Assembly: GCA_910588215.1 (NCBI GenBank)
Contig: CAJUQJ010000060.1
Location: forward strand, 1-18,973
DNA from: an uncultured Lachnospiraceae bacterium
Lineage (GTDB): Bacteria; Bacillota; Clostridia; Lachnospirales; Lachnospiraceae
Direction of reading: 5' to 3'
DNA: 18,973 nucleotides
Both the position numbers and the translations under genes were made by a program. Positions 6,828 through 14,229 of this stretch are shown here, piece by piece. How positions within the stretch are numbered: position 1 is the first letter of the stretch; the number at the start of each line of letters is the position of its first letter. Below the pieces are notes generated by a model. The model did no database searches. It was not told where the DNA came from and worked only from the letters and a program-made list of their open reading frames with translations.

Positions 6828-6862
6828 ACAATAGAAAATTCGCGAAGCGAGGATTCTATTGT
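6828..6862. repeat. Two-tier palindromic hairpin (REP-like)
   Basis: The outer arms ACAATAGAA (6828-6836) and TTCTATTGT (6854-6862) are perfect. Inside them TTCGC (6839-6843) pairs with GCGAG (6847-6851, one U-G pair) over GAA. It follows the terminator but has no T-run. This looks like a dispersed palindromic element; no second copy is in this window. Confidence 0.5.
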
Positions 6863-7053
6863 TGGGGTTTCTTAAAAAGGATTACGTCAGGAAAAATTGA
6901 AGGAGGGAACTGACGGAAGAGGAAATGGAGCGTATGAATAGCCTGGATCGGAACGAAAAGCATGATTGGTATTGAGATTTTCTAAAAAAGTCGTTCGTTT
7001 TTTTAAGTCACTGAATATGAAAAAATGTCAATTTATCATAATGGTTTTGGACA
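6863..7053. other. Gene-poor stretch with a possible coding remnant
   Basis: The only coding trace is at 6910-6975, a 21-codon frame after GGAGGG reading TEEEMERMNSLDRNEKHD, with no usual start codon at the best position (an ATG occurs at 6925). It looks like the tail of a lost gene. A/T-rich arms near 7004-7016 form no convincing terminator. Confidence 0.3.
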
Positions 7054-7082
7054 TTGTTCACAGGAATAAAGGTGAATATAAT
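7054..7082 (+). promoter_or_regulatory. Promoter of the esterase-PTS-rhamnosidase transcript
   Basis: TTGTTC (7054-7059), a 17-base spacer and a perfect TATAAT (7077-7082) lie about 185 bases before the esterase start. This leaves a leader long enough for regulation. Confidence 0.6.
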
Positions 7083-7104
7083 AAAACATAGAAAAAGGGA
7101 GCGT

Positions 7105-7140
7105 ATGAAGAACATAAACGATATGGTCAGTAAAACATAA
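7105..7140 (+). CDS. 11-codon leader ORF
   Basis: AAAGGGAG lies directly upstream of an ATG at 7105 that opens MKNINDMVSKT before a TAA. It is the first ORF on the predicted transcript. It could be a translated leader peptide or the stump of a deleted gene; the peptide has no run of a single amino acid that would suggest classic attenuation. Confidence 0.3.
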   Translation: MKNINDMVSKT

Positions 7141-7183
7141 AAGTATTCACAATAAAGCATATAAAAATTTGAAGGGGAAAGGT

Positions 7184-7262
7184 TGAATAAATTCTCTGAT
7201 GAGCAATTTAGTTCAACTAACTGAACAAGTTCAGTTAGAATTAGTGACGCTTCGGAATGGAG
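7184..7262 (+). repeat. 79-bp direct repeat, copy 1 (upstream of esterase)
   Basis: This matches 18652-18730 at 77 of 79 positions (differences at 7218 and 7243). It starts just after a purine-rich ribosome-like site and ends exactly at the ribosome site GGAATGGAG of the next gene. It contains TTAGTT-c-AACTAA (7208-7220) and perfect 10-base arms CTAACTGAAC / GTTCAGTTAG (7217-7226 and 7229-7238). It also holds two overlapping short frames: a TTG-started 13-codon frame at 7183-7224, and an ATG at 7199 that runs in frame into the esterase. Confidence 0.9.
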
Positions 7263-7267
7263 AAAAA

Positions 7268-8161
7268 ATGTCTGAAATAAGCGAGAAAATACGGAAAAAT
7301 TTCGGGAGTACAGATACCAGAAGAGATGCGGGATTAAAAACGCCGGAGACGGTGGTAAGGTTCGATGACATTGTTTACGGTACAGATCCGATATGGCAGA
7401 GTCTGGATGTGTACCGGCCGGTAAATGCCGAGGATGGAAACCTTCCCGTGATCGTCAGCGTGCACGGAGGCGGATGGGTTTATGGAGATAAGAACAGATA
7501 TCAGTATTACTGCATGAGCCTTGCGGAGAGAGGATTTGCTGTCGTGAATTTTTCGTATCGACTGGCGCCGGAACACAAATTCCCTGCGCCGTTAGAAGAC
7601 ACCTGTATGGTGTTTTCCTGGGTACAAGCCCATGCGGAGAAGTATGGATTTGACACGAATCAAGTCTTTGCGGTAGGAGATTCCGCGGGAGGACATACAC
7701 TGGCGTTATTTTGTGCAATGTGCACGAATCCGGATTATCGTTCACATTTTCCATTTTCTCCGCCCAAGGGTTTCGTACCTGCAGCAGTTGTTTTAAACTG
7801 TGCTGTGCATCAGGTTACCGTATCCGATCAACCGAAGGATAAGTTTTCCACGGATCTGATGGCAGATTATCTGGAACATGGGGGAAGCAGCGAGGAACTT
7901 TCTTTGGTGAATGTATCCGGATGGATTACGGAAAAGTTTCCGCCGACATTTTTGATGACAGCAGAAGATGATTTCCTGAAATATCAGGTACCTGATGTTG
8001 TATCGGTTATGATCCGAAAAAACGTGCCGTTTACCGTGCGGTATTATAAAGCAATCGACGAGAAATTAGGGCATGTATTTCATCTGGATATCAGGAATGT
8101 GTATGCAAAACAGTGCAACGATGAGGAATGTTCTTTCTTTAAAGGATACATAAAAATATAA
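7268..8161 (+). CDS. Alpha/beta-hydrolase esterase (acetyl-esterase / HSL-like)
   Basis: This is a 297-residue enzyme if started at ATG 7268, chosen because GGAATGGAG ends five bases upstream; an in-frame ATG at 7199 would add 23 residues lying inside the 79-bp repeat but has no ribosome site. Counting from 7268, the oxyanion motif HGGG is at 66-69, nucleophile Ser139 lies in GDSAGG, and the acid is probably Asp234 or Asp235 in TAEDDFL. The base is His269 or His272 in LGHVFH. There is no signal peptide, so it acts in the cytoplasm. Families with HGGG plus GDSAG remove acetyl or other short acyl groups. Being first in a PTS/rhamnosidase operon, 24 bases before the PTS gene, it probably deacylates the imported glycoside. 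The exact ester is unknown. Confidence 0.85.
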   Translation: MSEISEKIRKNFGSTDTRRDAGLKTPETVVRFDDIVYGTDPIWQSLDVYRPVNAEDGNLPVIVSVHGGGWVYGDKNRYQYYCMSLAERGFAVVNFSYRLAPEHKFPAPLEDTCMVFSWVQAHAEKYGFDTNQVFAVGDSAGGHTLALFCAMCTNPDYRSHFPFSPPKGFVPAAVVLNCAVHQVTVSDQPKDKFSTDLMADYLEHGGSSEELSLVNVSGWITEKFPPTFLMTAEDDFLKYQVPDVVSVMIRKNVPFTVRYYKAIDEKLGHVFHLDIRNVYAKQCNDEECSFFKGYIKI

Positions 8162-8185
8162 AATTTTAAACGGAGGGTCAGAAGG

Positions 8186-10171
8186 ATGGGAAAAGTGGAT
8201 GCAAAAAAATTTAATTTGCCGGATGTGAATGTAAGCGATGATGAGATCGTCGCCATAGCAGACGGGGAATTGATTGATGTCACCACGGTATCAGATGAGA
8301 CATTTTCACAGAAAATGCTGGGGGAAAGCGTCGCTTTCAGGTATCAGGGAGATAAGGTGATTTTATGTGCGCCTGCAAACGGCACATTGAGCGCAGTGTT
8401 TCCTACGGGACATGCTTATGGCGTCACGACAAAAAACGGCGTGGAACTTCTTGTACATTGCGGTGTGAATACGGTGGAGGCAAAAGGCGACGGATTCCGA
8501 CTTTTTGACAGAGAGCAGGGAGACGAGGTCAAGGCCGGAGATCCGATCGTAGAGGTGGACTTAAAGAAGCTTTCCCAAACCTATGATATGAGTACGGTGC
8601 TTATCATTACGGATGCAAACAACCGGGAGATTACACCGAAAACTCCCTGCCATGTGAAAAGGGGCGAATCCGTGTTTCTGGTGAAGGAAGTAAAAAACGA
8701 AAATATAAAAACGAACTCCCCGGACGTGAAAGAACACGGAACGGAAACAGGCACATCAAAATATACAGGATTTTGCAATCAAATCCTGGAACAGGTCGGG
8801 GGAAGAGCAAATATTGCCGGCGCACTGCACTGTATGACGAGACTCAGGCTGACGCTGAGGGATGATACTAAAGTGGATCTGGCTGCCATAAAGAAAATAA
8901 AAGGAGTCATGGGCGCACAGTTTTCGGGCGGCCAGCTGCAGATTATCATTGGTCCGACAGTGGGAGAGGTATATACGGCATTTTGCAGTATCGCAAACCT
9001 GAATGCAGAGGCGGCAGTGGATGAGGATTTAGATTCTGCAGCCGGCGGAAACGCTGCGAAAGGAAAATTTGACATCAGAAAACTACCGAGTGCTATTTTA
9101 AGTTATATTTCCGGTTCGGTGGCGCCGGTTCTTCCCATCATGCTCGGCGCCGGATTCTTCAAAATGTTTTATTCCATGCTGGGACCGGATTTATTGAAAC
9201 TTTTGGATGTAAACACACCTTTTATGCAGACATTAAATTTCATCGGGAATGCGGGTTTTTATTTTCTGCCGGTCTATGTCGCATGGAGCGCGGCAAAAAA
9301 GAGAAATACATCTATTCCGATGGCGCTTGTTCTGAGCGCGCTGCTATTAGATCCGAATATCCTTCAGATCGTGGAAGCAGGGGAGGCTTTCAGCGTTTAC
9401 GGGATCTTCCCGATGCAGTTGAACAACTACTCCCAGGCTGTTCTGCCCCCGCTCTTACTGGTATGGGTATTAGAGTATGTATACAGGTTTATTGAAAAGC
9501 ATATACCGAAATCATTAAAGGTAATCGGAGTGCCGTTTGTAACATTGGTTGTTATGGTTCCGCTCGAACTTTGTGTATTGGCTCCTGTCGGTAACTGGAT
9601 CGGAAAACTGATCACGATGTTCATTTCCGGTGTCTATTCCGTTGCCGGACCGGTAGCAGTGGCTTTGATCGGTGCGCTATGGATGTTCATGATTGCAACA
9701 GGTATGCATATAGCTGTGATCCAGATGGCAATCATTAACATGATGACGATGGGATATGATCCTGTAGTATTAAGCGGTTCAACGGTTGCACAGTATACTT
9801 TGATGGGACTTGCCCTCGCTTATTTCATCCGCTCGAAGGGCGAAGAAAAGCAGACAGCAGGCGCGAATGCGGTGACGTTGATCGCAGGAGGGCTTTCAGA
9901 GCCTACGTTGTTCGGTCTGTTGTTACAGAATAGGCGCGCAATGATCTATCAGATGGTTGCAGGCGGAATCGGCGGTCTGCTCTGCGGAATATTGGGAGCG
10001 GCCTTCTATACAATGGCTGCCGCGAATTTCTTAAATGCGCTCGGGTTTGCCGGAAGTACCGGAGAAAATTTCGTAAAGGGAGTTATTTCCTGTGCAGCGG
10101 GCTTTGGTCTTGCATTCCTGATGGGAGTGATTCTGGGATTTGACGACAAGAAAAAAGGGAAAAATGCGTGA
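8186..10171 (+). CDS. PTS permease, glucose/beta-glucoside family, IIA-IIB-IIC order
   Basis: This 661-residue sugar importer phosphorylates its substrate during uptake. A IIA(Glc-type) domain (20-165) holds the two family histidines, His76 in TGHAYG and phosphorylated His91 in ELLVHCG. A linker leads to a IIB domain (190-270) with phosphorylated Cys216 in ALHCMTRLR. IIC (about 297-655) has some ten membrane segments and the substrate-site motif GGLSEPTLFG (568-577). Most beta-glucoside permeases are ordered IIB-IIC-IIA, so the IIA-first order is unusual. GGAGGG lies eight bases before ATG 8186. The gene lies between an esterase and a rhamnosidase and shares the locus with a 6-phospho-beta-glucosidase, which points to a beta-glucoside. 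The phosphate is expected on O6 of the glucosyl unit. Confidence 0.92.
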   Translation: MGKVDAKKFNLPDVNVSDDEIVAIADGELIDVTTVSDETFSQKMLGESVAFRYQGDKVILCAPANGTLSAVFPTGHAYGVTTKNGVELLVHCGVNTVEAKGDGFRLFDREQGDEVKAGDPIVEVDLKKLSQTYDMSTVLIITDANNREITPKTPCHVKRGESVFLVKEVKNENIKTNSPDVKEHGTETGTSKYTGFCNQILEQVGGRANIAGALHCMTRLRLTLRDDTKVDLAAIKKIKGVMGAQFSGGQLQIIIGPTVGEVYTAFCSIANLNAEAAVDEDLDSAAGGNAAKGKFDIRKLPSAILSYISGSVAPVLPIMLGAGFFKMFYSMLGPDLLKLLDVNTPFMQTLNFIGNAGFYFLPVYVAWSAAKKRNTSIPMALVLSALLLDPNILQIVEAGEAFSVYGIFPMQLNNYSQAVLPPLLLVWVLEYVYRFIEKHIPKSLKVIGVPFVTLVVMVPLELCVLAPVGNWIGKLITMFISGVYSVAGPVAVALIGALWMFMIATGMHIAVIQMAIINMMTMGYDPVVLSGSTVAQYTLMGLALAYFIRSKGEEKQTAGANAVTLIAGGLSEPTLFGLLLQNRRAMIYQMVAGGIGGLLCGILGAAFYTMAAANFLNALGFAGSTGENFVKGVISCAAGFGLAFLMGVILGFDDKKKGKNA

Positions 10172-10229
10172 CGGGCGTCGAAATTTATGCCGGACAGATA
10201 TGAGATGGATAGAATGAGGAGTGACAGAG

Positions 10230-13040
10230 ATGTTGAAACTTTATGATTTACAGACAGAGTATCAAAACAGTCCGTTGGGACTGGATGAGAAGAACCCCGC
10301 ATTTTCCTGGAAGTTAACTTCTGACCATACCGGTGTCAGGCAGGAAAAATGCCGGATTCAGGTATGCCTGAATGATGAGGAGGTATGGGATACGGGGATA
10401 TTGGAGACGGATCGATCGATCTGCCACGTATACGCCGGACAGCCATTGGAGCCGAAGAAACGCTACGACGTATCTGTAACCGTCATGGATAATTACGGAG
10501 AGCAGGCTGATATACAGGGATTTTTTGAAACGGGGTTACTTGATCCTCATCATTTCGAGGCGGATTTCATCACACATGGGTTTGAGGATACACTAGAGCC
10601 TTGTGCAGTCTTTGTGCGGAATTTCCGGATAGAAAAGAAGGTGGTAAAGGCACGCGCGTATGTTTCGGCGTTGGGGATTTATTCCATACAGCTAAATGGA
10701 AAAAGGGTGAGCGATGTCAGATTTGCCCCCGGCTGGACTTCCTATCAGGAGAGGCTGCAGTATCAGGTTTATGATATTACAGAATATTTAAGAGACGAGA
10801 ATACATTGGAAGTTACGGTTGCTAACGGCTGGTATAAAGGCATCCTCGGTTTTTATGAGCAGGGATGTCATTACGGAAAACGGACGGCGCTGATCGCACA
10901 GATTGATATGACTTATGAGGATGGCACGACAAAGCGTCTGGTGACGGATGAAAACTGGCACTCTACCACAGGGGAACGGCGCTACAGTGAGTTTTATCAC
11001 GGAGAAGTGATCGATTATAGTCTGGAAAAGCAGCCTGTCAAACCGGTCAGACGTTATGAATATCCGAAAGAAAATTTAGTGGGACAGCTCTGTGAACCGG
11101 TACGGATCACAGAGAGAGTACCAGCGAAGAAAGTTCTAAAATCTCCGAAAGGTGAAATGATTCTGGACTTCGGACAGAACCTGACAGGCGTTGTGGAAGC
11201 GAGACTGTGCTGCCCGAAAGGGACAAAGGTGGTTTTGCGCCATGCGGAGGCGTTAGATGAAAACGGGAATCTCTTTACGACAAATTTGAGAACAGCCAAA
11301 GCGACAGATACTTTTATCTGTAGCGGCGGAGAAGATGTATTTTTACCGGAGTTTACGTTCCACGGCTTCCGCTATGTGAGTGTGGAAGGTCTGGAGAATG
11401 TAGAGGCAGAAGATTTTATCGCCTGCGTACTGCACACGGACTTTACCCGGGGCGGGCGGTTTTCCTGCTCGAATGAGGATGTCAACAGGCTTTGGAAAAA
11501 TATTGACTGGACGATGCGCTCAAACTACCTGGATATTCCGATGGACTGTCCGCAGCGGGATGAGCGTCTGGGATATACCGGAGATGCGGAGATTTTCCTG
11601 CCGACGGCGTTATTTCATGGGAATTTGGCGCTTTTTTACCGCAAGTGGCTCAGGGATTTGCGGGTGGAGCAGTCAGATGAATACGGCGTGCCTTTGACGG
11701 TGCCGGATATTCTGCGGACGCGGGTCTGTGTTTCGATCTGGCATGAGGCGGCGACCATTGTGCCCTGGATGATCTGGCAGACTTACGGAGACCTCCGGAT
11801 ACTGGAAGAACAGTATGACAGTATGAAGGCGAGTGTCGAGTATACGAAAAGGATGGCTGGTGAAAGAGGAATTTTATTGCTGGAGAATAGTTCCCAGTTT
11901 GGAGACTGGGTAGCCATCGATGCGCCGAAAGGCCCGTTCCGCCGTCCGCCGGAAGGCGAATTGTGTCCGTCCATGGATGAAAAAGCCGGCGGGACAGATT
12001 CACATTTAATCGGTAATGTTTATTATCTGTATTCCATTGACATTCTGGCAAAGACAGCGGCTCTTTTGAGCAGGCAGGAAGATGCGGAGGACTACCGGAA
12101 GCTTTATCAGGAGGTGCTGTTAAAATTCCGTGAAGAATATATTACACCGTCGGGAAGGCTTGTCAGCGAGACACAGACGGCTGCCGCTTTAGTATTATAC
12201 TTTGATCTGGCCGAGAAAAAGGATCGTGGAAGAATTTTGAACCAGCTTAAGATGAACCTGATCAAGACAAATAAACATCTTCGAACAGGGTTTGTGGGAA
12301 CGGAATATCTGCCGCATGTGCTGAGCAGGGAGAATCTGCATCAGCTGGCAGGGGACATTTTACTCAAGGAGGACTGCCCTTCCTGGCTGTATGCGGTCAA
12401 ATTAGGGGCGACAACGGTATGGGAGCTCTGGGATGGCGTGAATCCGGACCACAGTTTCAATCTGTTTTCCATGAATTCACTGAATCAGTACGGTTTTGCA
12501 ACCATCGGCGATTGGCTTGTAAAGGAACTTGCAGGTCTGTCCGCCCTGAAACCGGGCTATCGGATCAGCCGTATCGCACCGAGACTGGTGCGTGGAATTA
12601 CCGCGGTAAGCGCCGGGTATGAGACACCCTATGGGGAACTATCCTGTGAGCTGTCCTGCAAAGAGGGGCGGATACAGGCAGACGTTCGTATCCCGGAGAA
12701 CACGGAGGCGTTTGTCAGCCTGCCGGGGAGAAACGAAGAGAAGCTCGGTTCCGGAACATACCATTTTGCGTATGAGACGGATTTATCCTACGAGTACGAG
12801 CCATATTCGGAAGATTCCCTGTTGAAAGAGCTGTTAGCGCATCCCGTGGCAAAAGAGTATTTTGCGGACAAGGAACCGAAACTGGCTAAAAATGCATTTG
12901 TCAATCATTTTGCGGGAAAGCTGTCCATCGCGGAAATCAAGATGACGATCCCGCAGACGATGATTCCGGAGCGCGCATATCCTGTATTTGATGAGATGAT
13001 CGCTCTGTTAAACAGGAAAGAAAAGAACAAAACTGTTTAG
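10230..13040 (+). CDS. Alpha-L-rhamnosidase, GH78
   Basis: This 936-residue enzyme removes terminal alpha-L-rhamnose. Its opening (SPLGLDEKNPAFSWKL) is the typical N-terminal beta domain. It is followed by the rhamnosidase N domain (YVSALGIYSIQLNGKRV, then FAPGWTSYQERLQYQVYD), a concanavalin-like domain, and the (alpha/alpha)6 catalytic barrel. The barrel has the signature DCPQRDERLGYTGDAEI, with Glu445 as likely general acid, and GATTVWELWDG, with Glu732 as likely general base. The protein is full length and has no signal peptide, so it works inside the cell on imported substrate. ATG 10230 is chosen because GGAG (10218-10221) is eight bases upstream; a GTG at 10221 would overlap that site. 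It begins 58 bases after the PTS gene on the same transcript, and its stop overlaps the stop of the opposing AraC gene. Confidence 0.93.
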   Translation: MLKLYDLQTEYQNSPLGLDEKNPAFSWKLTSDHTGVRQEKCRIQVCLNDEEVWDTGILETDRSICHVYAGQPLEPKKRYDVSVTVMDNYGEQADIQGFFETGLLDPHHFEADFITHGFEDTLEPCAVFVRNFRIEKKVVKARAYVSALGIYSIQLNGKRVSDVRFAPGWTSYQERLQYQVYDITEYLRDENTLEVTVANGWYKGILGFYEQGCHYGKRTALIAQIDMTYEDGTTKRLVTDENWHSTTGERRYSEFYHGEVIDYSLEKQPVKPVRRYEYPKENLVGQLCEPVRITERVPAKKVLKSPKGEMILDFGQNLTGVVEARLCCPKGTKVVLRHAEALDENGNLFTTNLRTAKATDTFICSGGEDVFLPEFTFHGFRYVSVEGLENVEAEDFIACVLHTDFTRGGRFSCSNEDVNRLWKNIDWTMRSNYLDIPMDCPQRDERLGYTGDAEIFLPTALFHGNLALFYRKWLRDLRVEQSDEYGVPLTVPDILRTRVCVSIWHEAATIVPWMIWQTYGDLRILEEQYDSMKASVEYTKRMAGERGILLLENSSQFGDWVAIDAPKGPFRRPPEGELCPSMDEKAGGTDSHLIGNVYYLYSIDILAKTAALLSRQEDAEDYRKLYQEVLLKFREEYITPSGRLVSETQTAAALVLYFDLAEKKDRGRILNQLKMNLIKTNKHLRTGFVGTEYLPHVLSRENLHQLAGDILLKEDCPSWLYAVKLGATTVWELWDGVNPDHSFNLFSMNSLNQYGFATIGDWLVKELAGLSALKPGYRISRIAPRLVRGITAVSAGYETPYGELSCELSCKEGRIQADVRIPENTEAFVSLPGRNEEKLGSGTYHFAYETDLSYEYEPYSEDSLLKELLAHPVAKEYFADKEPKLAKNAFVNHFAGKLSIAEIKMTIPQTMIPERAYPVFDEMIALLNRKEKNKTV

Positions 13041-14101
13041 AGCAGAGCATTTTGCTTTCGGTACTGGGAAGGAGAAACTCCGTAACTTTTCTTGAAAGCG
13101 CGGATAAAGGATTCCGGGGTTTCATATCCTACCGTATAGCAGATTTCCGAAATCGGTGTATGAGTATTGCGAAGTAACGTCGTTGCATGCTCCATTCGCA
13201 GTTTACGCACAAATGCGGAAAACCCCATTCCGGCTTCACTTTGGATCAGTTTGGAACAATGAGGAACGGAATAGTGGAAATGGTCGGCAACCTGCTCTAG
13301 TGTGACAGTCTGGTAATTATCATGGATGAAGCCTAACAACCGCAAATGCTGTTGATTCAGTTTCTTATTGGCATGAGGGCCGATCAACTGAACCTGATCA
13401 GAATAGCCGCGCAGCAGTTTGACAAACAGGGAAGGAACCATGTAATCCAGAAGTCGCCAGCTATAGGTATCGTCCAAGAGAACTTCCTGATACATATCCA
13501 AAAAAAGGTTCCGGATCTCTATATTATCTCCAGTCCGGAACAGAAGACCGCGGATAGGATCTTTGCTGTAGAGGCTGTTGATAAAAAAATTGGAAATGAT
13601 GTTGCTGTTTCGTATGACATTAAAAAAGTAGTCCCCAAAGGTATCTTTGCGGATATGAATATTCAGGACGATGCTGTCGTCAAATACCTCGATGGTTTGT
13701 TTTACATAAGGCGGAAGAAAAAATACATCTCCTTGTTTCATGGGTACATTCAGATCGCCCACCTTATGGCCGCATTGTCCGGCCAGAACATAAAGCACAG
13801 TAAAAAAGGTGTGGCTGTGCCAGAAAACAGGAGTATAGCGCAGATGACGGACAATGTTGACATTGGAACCTTTCGTGATGGAGAGGTGGGAATATAGATC
13901 GGATTCTGTCAAAAGTTCCGGATGGGAAATAAAAGGAAAATCAAAAATCAACAAATGTTTTTCTCTTACAAGGGGTTCGATTTCAGCCATATATGCTTTT
14001 TGGGCCGCAGGATCGTTCCTTAATTCGTAATATTTTTTATAGATGAGTTCTTTTTCGGTATATTCCTGCAGTGTTTGCAGTAAGTTTTCTCTGCTGTACA
14101 T
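13037..14101 (-). CDS. AraC-family transcriptional regulator
   Basis: This 354-residue regulator has an N-terminal helical region (1-70) and a cupin-like ligand domain (about 88-150: RYTPVFWHSHTFFTVLYVL, then GDVFFLPPYVKQTIEV). Its C-terminal double helix-turn-helix (about 255-352) reads TLEQVADHFHYSVPHCSKLI, then ISEICYTVGYETPESFIRAF with the closing GVSPSQYR. This is the standard layout of sugar-responsive AraC activators. GGAGGT precedes the ATG at 14101. It lies between the two rightward catabolic gene sets and divergently from the 6-phospho-beta-glucosidase gene, whose upstream region lacks a good -35 box. It is therefore probably the local activator, sensing a glycoside or a released sugar. 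Its last four bases overlap the rhamnosidase stop. Confidence 0.92.
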   Translation of the reverse strand: MYSRENLLQTLQEYTEKELIYKKYYELRNDPAAQKAYMAEIEPLVREKHLLIFDFPFISHPELLTESDLYSHLSITKGSNVNIVRHLRYTPVFWHSHTFFTVLYVLAGQCGHKVGDLNVPMKQGDVFFLPPYVKQTIEVFDDSIVLNIHIRKDTFGDYFFNVIRNSNIISNFFINSLYSKDPIRGLLFRTGDNIEIRNLFLDMYQEVLLDDTYSWRLLDYMVPSLFVKLLRGYSDQVQLIGPHANKKLNQQHLRLLGFIHDNYQTVTLEQVADHFHYSVPHCSKLIQSEAGMGFSAFVRKLRMEHATTLLRNTHTPISEICYTVGYETPESFIRAFKKSYGVSPSQYRKQNALL

Positions 14102-14157
14102 GCGGCACCTCCGTTGGAACTTATATTATCATAAAACAACGGCCAAATCCTTATGCA

Positions 14158-14186
14158 ATTATAACATGGATTGTGAGGATATGCAA
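14158..14186 (-). promoter_or_regulatory. Promoter of the araC-type gene
   Basis: On the minus strand TTGCAT (14181-14186) and a perfect TATAAT (14158-14163) are 17 bases apart, 56 bases before the AraC start. In the rightward direction the same 128-base gap shows no paired -35/-10, which fits activator-dependent expression of the GH1 gene. Confidence 0.65.
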
Positions 14187-14229
14187 AACCGGCAGGATAA
14201 CGGCAACAGAAAGGCGGAAGGAGAGTAGT

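Noticed and set aside
7000..7020. A terminator from the A-run and T-run
   Set aside because: The pairing is A/T only with several mismatches and there is no gene just upstream.
7199..7267. ATG 7199 as the esterase start
   Set aside because: No ribosome site; the extra 23 residues lie wholly inside the 79-bp repeat, and in copy 2 the same ATG opens a short separate frame. It is not excluded and would matter for the repeat's meaning.
13346..13897. A 183-codon rightward open frame inside the AraC gene
   Set aside because: It is the shadow of a well-supported AraC gene on the other strand, with no start signals.
14071..14229. Upstream extension of the GH1 frame
   Set aside because: It covers the divergent promoter and has no ribosome site, whereas ATG 14230 has AGGAG and the normal family N-terminus.
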